Origin: Chara braunii
Lineage: Eukaryota; Streptophyta; Charophyceae; Charales; Characeae
NCBI GenBank assembly: GCA_003427395.1
Contig: BFEA01000230.1
Location: forward strand, 2,102,113-2,122,902
DNA length: 20,790 bases
Direction of reading: 5' to 3'
Position numbers and translations under genes: made by a program. The notes below the pieces were generated by a model. The model searched no databases and was not told the origin of the DNA. It worked only from the letters and a program-made list of their open reading frames with translations. Below are positions 7,684-16,948 of this stretch, one piece after another (position 1 is the first letter of the stretch; every line of letters begins with the position of its first letter).

Positions 7684-7906
7684 CATCAGGAGTTTGATGG
7701 CAAGAGGAGGTGAGTACCCGTTAGCAGGGGCCAACCTCGTACGGCGAGGGTTGAGTCAATTGGAAAGGAGAACATTGATTGATCTACAAGAGCGCTTGCG
7801 TGCCTGCACTCGCGAGGAGTTACGCACTATAGGGAGCACAATTTGTAGGGGAGTGAGGTGCCCTGAGACAAGAGTGTTAAAGGTCAGGAGAGGTGCTGCC
7901 TGCTAG
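7667..7906 (+). pseudogene. Short Arg/Leu-rich gag-region ORF
   Basis: Open for about 80 codons and overlaps the end of copy B in another frame. It includes LMARGGEYPLAGANLVRRG, LERRTLIDLQERLRACTREE and a Cys pair in ICRGVRC. No family recognised. Degenerate sequence with several stops links it to the gag ORF starting near 8063. Confidence 0.35.
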
Positions 7907-8062
7907 AGGGACAGGAGGGGCGACTTTTCCTTGACACGAGAATTCTAGGTATTGAGGGCGAGCGCGAGATCTGAGACGAGAGCGGAAGATTGAGGGTTAT
8001 TTTGAGGGTTGTCGAGAACTAGATTTAGACACTTGGAGTGAAAGAACCGGTTCTGACATTAG

Positions 8063-9037
8063 GTCCGGGCTGCGAGTTCTGACATTCTCAAGTTGGCAAT
8101 GAAGGCTGAGGCAGACGATTACAAGGACCTAGTCTGGAAAGGGATGCAACGCCGAGACTTCACTCTCTATCGTGAGTACGATGCGGAGAGGTGTCTCGAT
8201 TTTAACGATTAGCCTTGGGCAGAACGCCGGTATTTGCTGGACGGAGTCCGACCACAGCGATCCAGGGATAGAGAGGCAGTGATAGATAAGATGAGGGAGA
8301 TGAGAGAAATGATGAAGGGACTAGCCAGATAAATGACCAATATTGAGACCAAGACGAGAGCCACGACTTACAGAGACAAGCCAGGATCCCCATATTCATT
8401 GCGGTGGGATCGTAGAAACACTGACCCTTGGTGGAGCATGGAGGATAGAAACCCTCGCACACTCGCGGACTATCGCGAGCGAAAGAGAGATGAAGACGCC
8501 TGGCGACGTAGGGATGAGAAGATTGATAGGGATCACCGAGGGGACAGGTACCCTGGGCCAAACACCTTTAGCCGAGGGGGAAGGCAGAAACAGTATCCCC
8601 GCAGTCCCAGGTATGATGAGAACGTGGAAGGATACCGGAGCCCGGACAATTTCAACCAGAGAGACAGAGATGACTCCCGTGGTCGATGGGAAACGGACAG
8701 GGACCGTAGGGATGGATATTGTGGCGGCTATGAGAAGGTAGAGCGAGGAGGAGGTCGTCGGGACTATTAACGCGACCAATATGATCGAGGAGGATATCCA
8801 GCGTCGCCAAAGTACCCGAAGTCTCCGAACTATCTAAAATCTCCTGGGCCTTCCAACCAAGATGTCAGACCTGTGAGAGGACCGACTCCGAGGGGTGTAG
8901 AGGATCGATCGCCCACTCCTAAGAACTCCTGCATCTATTGCAGAGGGGAAGATCATGTCAAGAGGGATTGTCTGGACCTCAGGAGAGCTATCGACAAGGG
9001 ACTTGTCATGCTTGACGAATGCGAGTACACCAAGTGA
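8063..9037 (+). pseudogene. gag: gag with CCHC zinc knuckle
   Basis: One frame throughout, broken by stops at 8210, 8330, 8768 and 9035. The N-terminal part (ATG at 8099) is helical and charged. Next comes the second YSLRWDRR segment (8391-8455), then an Arg/Asp/Tyr/Gly-rich RNA-binding-like region, a Ser/Pro linker with repeated PKSP-type motifs, and a zinc knuckle C-x2-C-x4-H-x4-C (CIYCRGEDHVKRDC, 8933-8974). Such knuckles bind genomic RNA in retroelement Gag. After the last stop the frame continues directly into the protease ORF, so gag and protease were one polyprotein. TGA 9035 sits where Trp is plausible and TAA 8768 where Gln is plausible. Confidence 0.75.
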
Positions 9038-9061
9038 GCAGATGATTTAGGCGACGTATCG

Positions 9062-10243
9062 ATGTTCCCTTCGATGAAGGAGAACGTTGACGCCAGGCGG
9101 GTGCGGTCGAGCAAAGGGAAGGAGGCGGCGAAGAGTCAGAGTGTCAGGATGACGCTGCCCTCTGGAGATGAGATGCCAACCACGCCTATCCGAGTTGCAA
9201 CGACGAAGTCTGCAAGGGCTTCATCGTCGAAGAAGGACGACACGGACTATGTGAGGGCAGAAAAGGACGGACAGAGGATTGAAGGAGAGGAAGTTATACT
9301 TTCACCGTGCAAGCACGGAGCTCGAAAGTTCACCATGAAGAGTTCCTTGGACGATATTGATACAATGGAGCCTCTTAGACGCACGCTTCGGCAACCTATG
9401 CAGTGCTCGATACTCGAGTACTTGACTGCTTCGAGACCCGCGCGAGATGAGCTTCAGATGATCACGCGTAAGATGCATATTCCTCTAGGCGACGAAGTCC
9501 AGATGACTTCCAAGCCAGAGGTACCCACAGTCGCAGTATTGGGAGTAAGCACAAAGACCGAACGCGCGACTATAGTCTATTTGGACGGAATGGAGGGAGT
9601 ACCACCGGATAAGTTTTACATTATAGGGAGTGGGACAGTTGAGATCATTCTTAATGATGAGATATTTCTCCAAGGAGTGATTGACAATGACAGTAAAGCT
9701 GTCATCATAGACGGGGAACTCACAGAACGATTAGGATTGAACCTGGACAGGTCCTACCTGTTTGAGATAGAAACAGCCGATGGAAGAAAGCAGAAGATCT
9801 CCGGGGTCTGCCACAAAGCGGCCATCGAGGTCGAAGGATTGCACGTATTGATGCCTATCTTCGCGGTCAGTGACTGCAGTTCAGAGCTACTACTAGGACG
9901 CACGTGGCTGAGCCACGTTCATGCGGTAACGATAGAGCGACCGGACGGAAGCCAGATGCTTTCAATTAAGCGTCTAGATGGTGGCCGGATTATGATAGAG
10001 ACAGTCGAGCCTCGTGATCCGAGGAACAGAGCGGTCTTCGCGGCTGCTGACACACGCAAGCCAACCACCCTCGCGAGTCGCTCGCTGCGATTTCACGAGA
10101 AGAAGTATGGGACATCTCTCACGGAGGAAGAAGGACGCATAGTGGAAGTCGAAGACTTAGGCAATCGCGTCCTCGTGGGTGAAAACTCATATCCGAAGGT
10201 GGAAGATGAGGAGTTTGGGGATATAATCTCTGTGTCTTTTTAA
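9062..10243 (+). pseudogene. Retropepsin-like aspartic protease region
   Basis: Longest open frame in the window (393 codons; ATG at 9062, in frame with gag). The first ~130 residues are a basic/acidic linker. A retropepsin-like fold is indicated at residues ~190-300: GTVEIILNDEIFLQGVIDND, then ITERLGL-like LTERLGLNL, and an ELLLGRTWL block near 9888-9914 that corresponds to the family's second hydrophobic-Gly motif. The catalytic position reads Asp-Asn-Asp-Ser (Asp 208 at 9683) instead of Asp-(Thr/Ser)-Gly. Some elements use D-N-G-S, so the third residue (Gly to Asp, a G to A change) may be inactivating. It would process the polyprotein. It ends in TAA at 10241-10243, with RT continuing one frame back. 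Confidence 0.7.
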
Positions 10244-10256
10244 AGGGTGCAGCACC
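10232..10256 (+). promoter_or_regulatory. Shifty-stop and hairpin at the protease-RT junction
   Basis: The protease frame ends TCT TTT TAA. Slipping back one base on the T run gives TTT TTA AAG GGT and enters the open RT frame without loss. A short hairpin, GGGTG-CAG-CACCC (10246-10258), follows. It could be a -1 frameshift site. A one-base deletion in the T run of an originally continuous ORF explains it equally well. Confidence 0.35.
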
Positions 10257-11505
10257 CTACGGGGGGCGACCAAAGAGGCACAAGATAGTAGCTCAAAAAG
10301 TAAAGTCGGCGGCGGTAGCTCGAGAGCGATCAACGCTAGACGGGGTATCTGAAGAAAAGATTGTCTGAGAGATTAAGGAAAGGAAGAAGAGAGAGCCGCA
10401 ATGACTGACAAAAGAGAGGATAGCCGAGATGGATATAGGAGACGGGAACTTGATAGAACAAGAGAAGAGACGCGTGCTGGAGGTTTTTAAGACTTGTGAC
10501 AAGACCATAGCCTTTAGCGACGCGGAAAGAGGAAGAATCGATCCTAGGTACGCCAAACCTGCCAGGATCTACACGATTCCGCACACTCCATGGAATGATG
10601 CAGGGTGGAAGTTTGCTCAGAAGGAGAAAGAATAAGTAATTGCCTTTCTAAAAGAGAAGATGGCGTCTCATGTGGCAGAGCCGTCTGATAGCGCTTACGC
10701 GAACAGATGGTTCTTCCAACGGAAACCTAATGGGAAGATCCGTTGGATTCAGGATCTTCATAAGGTTAATGCGGTTACCATCCGAGACGTCGGGTCCATA
10801 TTGCATGCTGATCTATTAGCGGAAGGAGCCACATGCAGATCTATCTACTCCGTCTGCGATCTATTTTCGTGATATGATGAGATACTTCTAGTTCCTAGAG
10901 ATATACACCTTACTGCGATGCATACGCCTCTCGGATTAGTGCAGATGATGATTGTACCAATGGGTTGGACCAACGGAGTTGCGGTCTTCCAGAGGGCTAT
11001 GGTAGCTATTCTGAAAGACTTTATTCCTAATAAAGTCGATGTCTTTTTAGACGACTTCTCGATAAAAGGGCCCGTAATGAAAGACGAAACGGAGGTTGCT
11101 CCCGGTGTCAGGAGATTCGTAGAGCAGCACTTGACGAACATTTACGCGATCTTGGAACAACTAGATAATGCTAATCTAACGGTCAGTAGGACAAAGAGCC
11201 GGTGGGCAGTCTCATCGATCAACATTTTAGGGTACATATGCGATTCGAAAGGACGACGAGCAGATCCAGCGGAACTAGAAAAACTCTTGAACTGGGCAAC
11301 TCCATTGCATAGCGCTACCGAAGTCCGCCAATTCCTAGGGGTTGTAGGTTACTGGCGGATCTTCATACGTGGGTACGCGGAGAAGGCGGAGCCTCTACGG
11401 ATTCTCCTTAGGAAAACCGAGCGAGTTTACTGGGATTCTCCTCAGGAACTCGCGGTATTAACCGACGCCTTTAGGCACTATATAGACGATTCGTCCTGCG
11501 AATAG
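10244..11505 (+). pseudogene. pol: Reverse transcriptase (Ty3/gypsy type)
   Basis: A single frame from the junction to 11505, with stops at 10366, 10402, 10633 and 10870. RT blocks in order: RWFFQRKPNGKIRWIQDLHKVNAVT (motif 1-2 region, 10705-10779), a DLFS-stop-YDE motif A (10858-10881), TPLGLVQMMIVPMGWTN (motif B region), and catalytic FLDDF at 11044-11058, where canonical elements have Y/F-x-D-D. Then come LGYICDSKG and the VRQFLGVVGYWR thumb/connection block typical of gypsy RTs. TAA 10633 (Gln) and TGA 10402 (Arg or Gln) fit C to T changes. TGA 10870 replaces the usual Gly and would need a transversion. Both catalytic Asp of FLDD remain. Confidence 0.85.
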
Positions 11506-11867
11506 ATCATACCGCCGTGACGTCGGTTTTACAGAAGGACTTCCGTCTGACCGACCCCACTATTGCGTGATGGTTGATCAGGATTCGACTCTACGACTAT
11601 ACTGTAGAGAGGATCTCGAGTACGAAGAATGCGGTAGCCGATGGACTTTCACGAATACCAATTGAGGCAGAGCGACTAATAGTTGCAGCGACACTGACTA
11701 TAACTGAGCCTAGACGTACGGATCGTTTCCTAGTTAACCTTTATGAAGGCAAATACCGGGCGATCGGATTGCATCTGATAGGAGATGAGAGTTCAAATTC
11801 AGAAATCAGGAGACATGCAACTCAGTGCTGCCTTAGATCTGGGCATTTATTCCGCAGACCCACATAA
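11506..11867 (+). pseudogene. RNase H remnant, internally deleted
   Basis: The RT frame stops in ...AFRHYIDDSSCE. A different frame picks up at about 11486 with RRFVLRIDHTAVTSVLQKDF and, past TGA 11568, WLIRIRLYDYTVERISSTKN and ADGLSRIP. These are the C-terminal RNase H blocks of gypsy elements (TDH and ADxLSR). The N-terminal half with the first catalytic Asp and the Glu is absent between the two, so about 100 residues seem deleted. TGA 11568 follows Ala and precedes Trp, where Arg (CGA) is usual. The linker to integrase runs to TAA at 11865. Confidence 0.7.
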
Positions 11868-12296
11868 TCAGGGATGCCTCTGCGAGTGGTCTGTGACCCA
11901 GAGGAGAAGCAAGTGGTGGTAGCGGAGCTTCATGACGGAGTGGTTGGTAGAGGAGTTAAAGAGACGTATGAGAAGCTGCGCAGACTATACTGGTGGGAAG
12001 GTCAGTACAAAAACGTAGAAAGGTATTGTATGACCTGTGAGGAATGTCAGAAAAGATCCCTTGTAAGGTACAAGGAGCCACTTCACCCATCCTACCCTAC
12101 TAAGCCGGAAGAGAAGGTGCATATTGATCTAGTCAAGATGCCGAAAGGGGTAGGAAACATGAATTATGTCGTGAACATCAGCGATGACTTCACTGGTTTT
12201 GTCGACGGAAAACATATCAGAACAAAGGTAGCCAGAGAAGCAAAAACTTTGTTCTGGAGTATCTATCTAGGTATGGGTGTGTTATTAGGATCGTAA
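11868..12296 (+). pseudogene. Integrase, zinc-binding domain and start of catalytic core
   Basis: In frame with the RNase H remnant. The zinc region shows His at 11931 (AELHDG) and the Cys cluster CMTCEECQ (12027-12050). The second His, normally in a G-H-x-G step shortly after the first, is missing: the sequence reads VVGRGVKETY, as if two residues were lost. The catalytic core begins with VHIDLVKMP, giving the first catalytic Asp (12126). The frame ends in TAA at 12294-12296, after a shift somewhere between about 12255 and 12290. Confidence 0.8.
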
Positions 12297-13285
12297 TGGA
12301 TAGAGGAACGGAGTTCCTAGCGGATGAGGTTCAAAGCATGTTTAAGAAAGCAGGAGCTAGAGTCTCCATAACTCCTGCCTACCATCCTCAATCTAACTCA
12401 CCTGTAGAACGAGGTCACCAGTCGTTGATAGCATCATTGTCCAAGTGGTGTAAAGGTAAAGATAGTGAGTGACCAAAATATTTTCGATACACGATATAGG
12501 CAGACGATGTCACAGTCCGCGCTAGCACGGGATATTCGCCTTACACTTTATAGTTTGGAATATACTGCCCCCTACCCATAGAGTTTCATGTTGATAGTTG
12601 GACTACAGTTAACTGGGCGGACAGTATGATGCGAGAGGAGCTGCTGGCAGCTCGAACGAGACAGATAGCCTACGGATTAGATGATAACCTCATGGCGGCA
12701 GCAGATCGACTGGCGGTGGAAAGAGAGAAAGGCAAGGAAAGATGGGATAAGGATGTCAGGATTAGAAAGGGGAAGATAAGTGTGGGCGATATGGTACTTC
12801 TCTACAATGCAGCATTAGAGAGGACATGGTCAGGGAAGTTGGCGAACAGATGGATGAGACCATACCGCGTAGTCGATGTGCTTGGCTGGGGCGCATACAT
12901 GATTGCTGAGTTAGATGGGTCTAAGTGGAAAGATCATGTGGCAGGGGCTAGATTAAAGTTATTCAGACCAAGAGAAACCTCTGCCTTTACACCAACACTA
13001 TCGGATCCAAAGGGAAAGGGAAAAACCAAGGTGACAGATGAGGGACCGTCAAGACGGTTCGAGGTAGGTGAGAGTTCAAAGAAGAGGAAGAGAGCAAAGA
13101 CCAGGAAAGTGAAGGGCTTGACGCTGGGAAAGAGAAGGAAATGTTTTTTTGTGCTGAGGAGGCCTAAGCGTAGAGTCCGCGTTAGACGTGGGGGTGCATC
13201 TGCAGCCTTGCCACTCCAACGAAGAAAGAAGCGGAATAACATCCCTATATCTAAACCCAAACGACCACGGCGTAAGAGAGGCTAG
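12272..13285 (+). pseudogene. Integrase catalytic core end, C-terminal domain and basic tail
   Basis: A new frame carries MDRGTEF with the second catalytic Asp (12299) and, exactly 35 residues later, the catalytic Glu in PVERGH (12407): a complete D-35-E spacing. Stops at 12470 (TGA), 12497 (TAG) and 12551 (TAG) all lie where this family has Trp. The last ORF (Met at 12626) is open for 219 codons. It holds the helix before the C-terminal domain, a GPY/F-like module (RPYRVVDVLGWGAYMIAEL, about 12862-12918), and a long very basic tail (KKRKRAK, RRPKRRVRVRR, KPKRPRRKRG) that resembles nuclear-localisation or DNA-binding segments. Confidence 0.85.
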
Positions 13286-13659
13286 AAACACCCTCTCAGT
13301 CCTAGAGCCCCTGAAAAACCTAAGCATAAGACAGATAAGCGGAAGCGCAGGCGACGCGCGCGTGTGGTCACCTTAAATATTATACGCTTCGTCTGACCGA
13401 AACGGAGCGGGCTCGACGGGGGCGTCGAGAAGAGGTCCGGGCTTAATTGTCGGGCGACCACAACCCAGTCGGCCACCTGAAATATGATGGATTGGGCCTC
13501 GAGATAAGTGCCTACGAGAGAATCAACCGACGTTTTTCATCAGAATCGTCTGGAAAAATTAAGAGTGGGAAAATGATCCCTAAAATTCCCCGCATCAATT
13601 ACAAAAACTGACCCTTGAAATCAACATGATGAACAGTCGCACTTGCCGCGCCTAGTGGC
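13286..13659. other. 3' flank of the gypsy element, no gene seen
   Basis: No LTR partner found elsewhere in the window. A weak repeat of CACCTNAAATATNAT occurs at about 13370 and 13473. The segment at 13555-13580 (AATTAAGAGTGGGAAAATGA) resembles the start of the 130-bp repeat that follows. Confidence 0.5.
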
Positions 13660-14090
13660 TACCCTTTTTTTTTTCAGTCCGAGGCTGCTCACGATGCGGT
13701 CGGCCGCGGGGCCGGGATGTGGTGCTAGGGCTTGGCGCGCCCTTTTTCACACTTAGCAATTGATCAGGGAGTGAACCGTCAATTTTTATTAATTTTGACG
13801 ACAAAATTATAATTCAAGAAAAAGGGTTAAAAATAATAAAAGGGAAGAAAACAAATGAAAATCTGTTAATTAAATAGATTTCGTCGGAATTTACTCTTAA
13901 TGAAATTGACCTCCATTTTCGTAAATAATAGTAAAAAAAAAAAAAAAGGAAAAAAGTTAAAAATAATAAAAGAAAAAAAAACAGATGATTATTAATTATT
14001 TGATTAATTTATGACGGATTTCATTCTTGATGGATTTTTGTCGGAGATCATTGATTTACTTTCTGTCCATCGATCTATCTGATTACTGCC
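13660..14090. repeat. Dispersed ~130-bp AT-rich tandem repeat, locus 1
   Basis: GTTAAAAATAATAAAAG occurs at 13826-13842 and again at 13956-13972, exactly 130 bp apart. Each is followed by an A/G-rich run, a TTAATT(A/T) block and a TCGGA or GACGGAT(T) block. A GC-rich head with CGGGGCCGG precedes the AT-rich units (about 13690-13745). Units at 20479, 20609 and 20741 show the same order and a 130-132 bp spacing, so this is one repeat family at two places. Confidence 0.7.
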
Positions 14091-14283
14091 ATTGCGATAC
14101 CCCGAGTAGTATTGAGTGAGCGGGACTCAGATGGACTGTTTTTTTGGTTGCGGTAACATGGTCGGTTTGGTGCTGCCATTGATACTACTACACGACGGTG
14201 ACACTGTTATAATGGTATGGATAATGGTTCGGGATGATACGAAACTGCAGTCCAGTTCTAATTTGACACGGTGCAGACGCATC

Positions 14284-14720
14284 GGTACGGGCTACTTCAG
14301 TTCGATGTTGAGACGACCGGAATGACCACTAGTTCGGATTGGCACAGTTACTGGTTCAACATCGGCGCGGTACTGCAGGCTGATACTTATTTTCAGGTTC
14401 ATAACAGGTACGGTACAGAGCAGGTCGACATTTGTATTTTCCGGATACGGTACTGCAGCCCTGTTCGGACTGCTGCTGCTCACTATTTTGCCATTGGTAC
14501 GGCACACGGCTGCCTTGTTTTGGTTGGAACAGTACTCCGTACGGTTTCAGTGGCGTGGGTGCTGGCTTGGTACGGGAACGGGCTGACCTTTCTGTTCATG
14601 GCGTTAACCGGCCCACCAGCCGGTACCGGCATCCACATGGGACCTACAACCCTAATATCGGCCCTAACATCGCAAAAGTTGGCTATGTTGGCGTCCCCTC
14701 AAGGCCACGGCCCCTGGTAC
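14284..14720. repeat. GGTAC-rich degenerate repeat
   Basis: GGTAC occurs nine times in 437 bp (starts 14284, 14369, 14407, 14412, 14449, 14496, 14569, 14622, 14716), often as CGGTACTGCAG or GGTACGG. The CGGTACTGCAG copies are 80 bp apart. This looks like an eroded minisatellite. Open frames on both strands here carry no domain. Confidence 0.5.
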
Positions 14721-14734
14721 CATGGGGATATAGG

Positions 14735-14870
14735 CCGGTTCAGCAAGGTGCAAGGATTCATTGGGACGAGGGACATTCGAACGGGCGCGCCAGGCGTACA
14801 CAGCCCTCTCTGGTAATGACACAACACAACCCGGTTCAGCAAGGGGGTGTGTGTGTGCCAGGCGTCCACA
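14735..14870. repeat. Imperfect direct duplication
   Basis: CCGGTTCAGCAAGG is found at 14735 and 14831, and GCCAGGCGTNCACA at 14789 and 14857. The two motifs lie closer together in the second copy (26 versus 54 bp), so one copy has an internal deletion or the other an insertion. Confidence 0.7.
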
Positions 14871-15461
14871 ACATCTTGCGAGCGAATTGGATCAGCCATG
14901 GTCATCGAGTGGGGGAAGCGACTTACGGGGCATGCATCGCATCTCTGACGCACGAAGCCAAACGAATGATCGAGGGAAAACCGTGGCACATGACCTGAAC
15001 AGGAGTATGGGGAGAAGTTCAGAAGGCATGTGCAGCCTCCCCATGACTAGACAGAGATCGGGAGAATCGGGGTGAATGGGATGCGCAGTAATTGAGTGGG
15101 TGCGCGAGGCGTTCGCTGCGACTAAGTGAACGGTCAAGGGAAACAGACATTGACTGTCTACTCGCAAAGAGGGAGAAAACGGTAGACGGTGGGGGTTCAT
15201 CCAGGGAACGTGCTGGGAGAACCTTGTGTTTCGAGGACATTCGGCTCACGATCCGCGAGTGACATCGGGAGAGGGCTAGCGGTGCGAAGAGCGGGAGAGG
15301 CTAAGGGAAAGAGATGACAGGAAGGAGATCTTCACTGTGCTCCTAACATTCACAATGTAAGTACGCGACGTACCGCTCAGAGATCGTCTGGGCTTCGTCG
15401 TTCTGAAACGGACAGATTAATCCATATCTCCAGTTGCGGATTGAGCCTTGACGGGATCAGA
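14871..15461. other. No gene or repeat recognised
   Basis: Mixed-composition DNA. Open frames are short and without domains. No RNA gene, promoter or mobile-element end seen. Confidence 0.5.
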
Positions 15462-15557
15462 TCGAGCCTTGGTTTGATTGCTCGAATGACCAAACTCGAA
15501 GAGGACAAATCGAGACATGGTTCTTGCTGCTCGAACAGTCAAACTAGAAGAGAACAA
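15462..15557. repeat. 48-bp tandem duplication
   Basis: Two adjacent copies (15462-15509, 15510-15557). Each begins TCGAG, has GCTCGAA in the middle and ends CAAACT(C/A)GAAGAG(G/A)ACAA. They have diverged at about a quarter of positions. A shorter relic (GATTGAGCCTTG) lies just upstream. Confidence 0.75.
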
Positions 15558-16623
15558 TTTTTATCCTCACAACTCTGAATGCTTGAATGACTGTGCTCGA
15601 AAAGGGACCGACTGGACTATCGCTCCGGGTGCCCAGTCAGCCACTACTGGCAGAGTCATATTAAGCCGTAACTCGGCGGTAAGGTATGTTAACATGAGTT
15701 GAGTGACCGTGTTCAGGCTTATACAGGTATTCGAAAGCGAGAAAAAAAGCTAGGGGAAAAGGGGAGGGAGCGAAATGAAAGTAAGGAGGAGAGACAGGAA
15801 GGAAGAAGAAGGGGCTGAGTAAAAACGAGAAGGGGCGTGGGAATGTTCTCAAGAGAGAAAGGCAGAGGTAATGTGAGGGCAATCGAGTGAGAGCCAAGTT
15901 TGCGATTACACCTGAGAAGGCGTCAACGAAAGAGAGAAGTGGGTGAAAGGAACCGGGGCGCATGGGTTGAGGGAACAATGGGCTGATGGATATGTGGGCA
16001 AGCGAGCAACGAAACTTCAAAAATCAAAGGCGAGTGTGAAAGGGTAAGGAAAGACGAAAGCGGAGTGTTTGATCGGCGCTCCCGAGTCACCTCTCTCGGA
16101 TGGTTGTGTGCCTTGTTTAAGAGGGAAAATGTAGCAGGAAGGCATTGCATAACAAAAAGTAGACTTAGATACTCTAGAGAGAGAGAGAGAGAGCGGGATA
16201 GAAGATTGACTGGAAGCCACGCATGCTTACGGGTAGTGACAAAACGGAAAGCCAGTATTGACAAAAATCATTATTTTCGTCTTGTTTTTATCTATTCTTA
16301 GCCGCGCCAAACAAAAATTGCGCCTGGTGCACGACTAAATCTGGGACTTGAACAGGGATGACCAAGTTATCATAGCCAATTAAGAGAATGAGAGACTTCT
16401 AAAGGGTCCGCGATTGAAAAACTAAAGACTAGCCTATGGACTATGGTTGCGAAGCAGGTGACATTTGATCTCACTGGGTGTATCCCTTGACTATCGATCC
16501 TTGGCTTACGTGACGTGACCATCCGGACAAAGTACTTCTCTAAAGAAGAGGAGCGCCTACTCAATGAATGAGACGGACTATGCGAGATTGATTCAGGGTA
16601 AAATGACAGATACCTAGGAACTG
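15558..16623. other. No gene recognised; partly purine-rich
   Basis: The plus strand is G/A-rich from about 15735 to 16060 with a short (AG)n at 16176-16192. Long open frames on the minus strand here are Ser/Leu/Pro/Phe-rich reflections of that composition. A tRNA-like fragment near 16330-16390 is too weak to call. Confidence 0.5.
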
Positions 16624-16948
16624 CCATTTCTTCAAAATGAACATCTTTTATTTTTTTTAACGAAATTGAAACCGAGTTTTTTTGCCCAAAACTCGTCAAA
16701 ATTTGTTGTTCCTGAGGGTCTGGCGTTTGAAAAACGCTGGATCCCCTGGCTGTACATGGACCTAGCTTGAGACCAGGTACCTCCAGGCAGTCCTGCCTGG
16801 ACTCAAGCTAGGCCCATGTACAGCCAGGGGGTCCAGCGTTTGTAAAACGCTGGACCCTCAGGAACAATAAATTTTGACGAGTTTTCGACCAAAAAACTCG
16901 GTTTCAATTTCGTTCAAAAAATAAAAAATGTCCATTTTGACGAAATGG
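16624..16948. repeat. Long foldback (inverted repeat), ~148-bp arms
   Basis: 16624-16771 pairs with 16802-16948 at about 90% identity by eye (some 15 differences, including one gap). The arms start CCATTTC and end at CCTAGCTTGAG. The 30-bp centre carries its own 9-bp hairpin, TCCAGGCAG-TC-CTGCCTGGA (16782-16801). Each arm also has a small palindrome (AGCGTTT/AAACGCT). I see no convincing target-site duplication and no ORF. A non-autonomous foldback element or a small-RNA-producing hairpin locus both fit. Confidence 0.9.

Larger units (their letters stand above)
5304..13285 (+). mobile_element. Degenerate Ty3/gypsy-type retrotransposon, internal region
   Basis: Domain order on one strand is gag with CCHC knuckle, aspartic protease, reverse transcriptase, RNase H remnant, integrase, basic tail. 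Integrase downstream of RT is the Ty3/gypsy order. I searched both flanks for a duplicated LTR, a primer-binding site and a polypurine tract and found none that I could defend. The 5' end abuts Penelope-like sequence directly, so the 5' LTR is probably missing. All open frames are broken by stops or frame changes, and the copy looks old and immobile. Confidence 0.85.

Noticed and set aside
5304-13659. LTRs, primer-binding site and polypurine tract of the gypsy element
   Set aside because: I looked for a shared sequence in the two flanks and for tRNA-complementary and purine motifs at the expected places and saw none convincing.
13826-14075. AT-rich matrix-attachment or origin region
   Set aside because: The composition is explained by the 130-bp repeat family; nothing specific to an origin is visible.
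14271-15075. Open frames of 100-190 codons
   Set aside because: No domain on either strand, overlapping frames of similar length, and a degenerate GGTAC-rich repeat underneath.
16325-16395. tRNA-like sequence on the minus strand (TGTTCAAGTCCC)
   Set aside because: The T-stem does not pair, there is no recognisable anticodon arm, and the B-box deviates from consensus.
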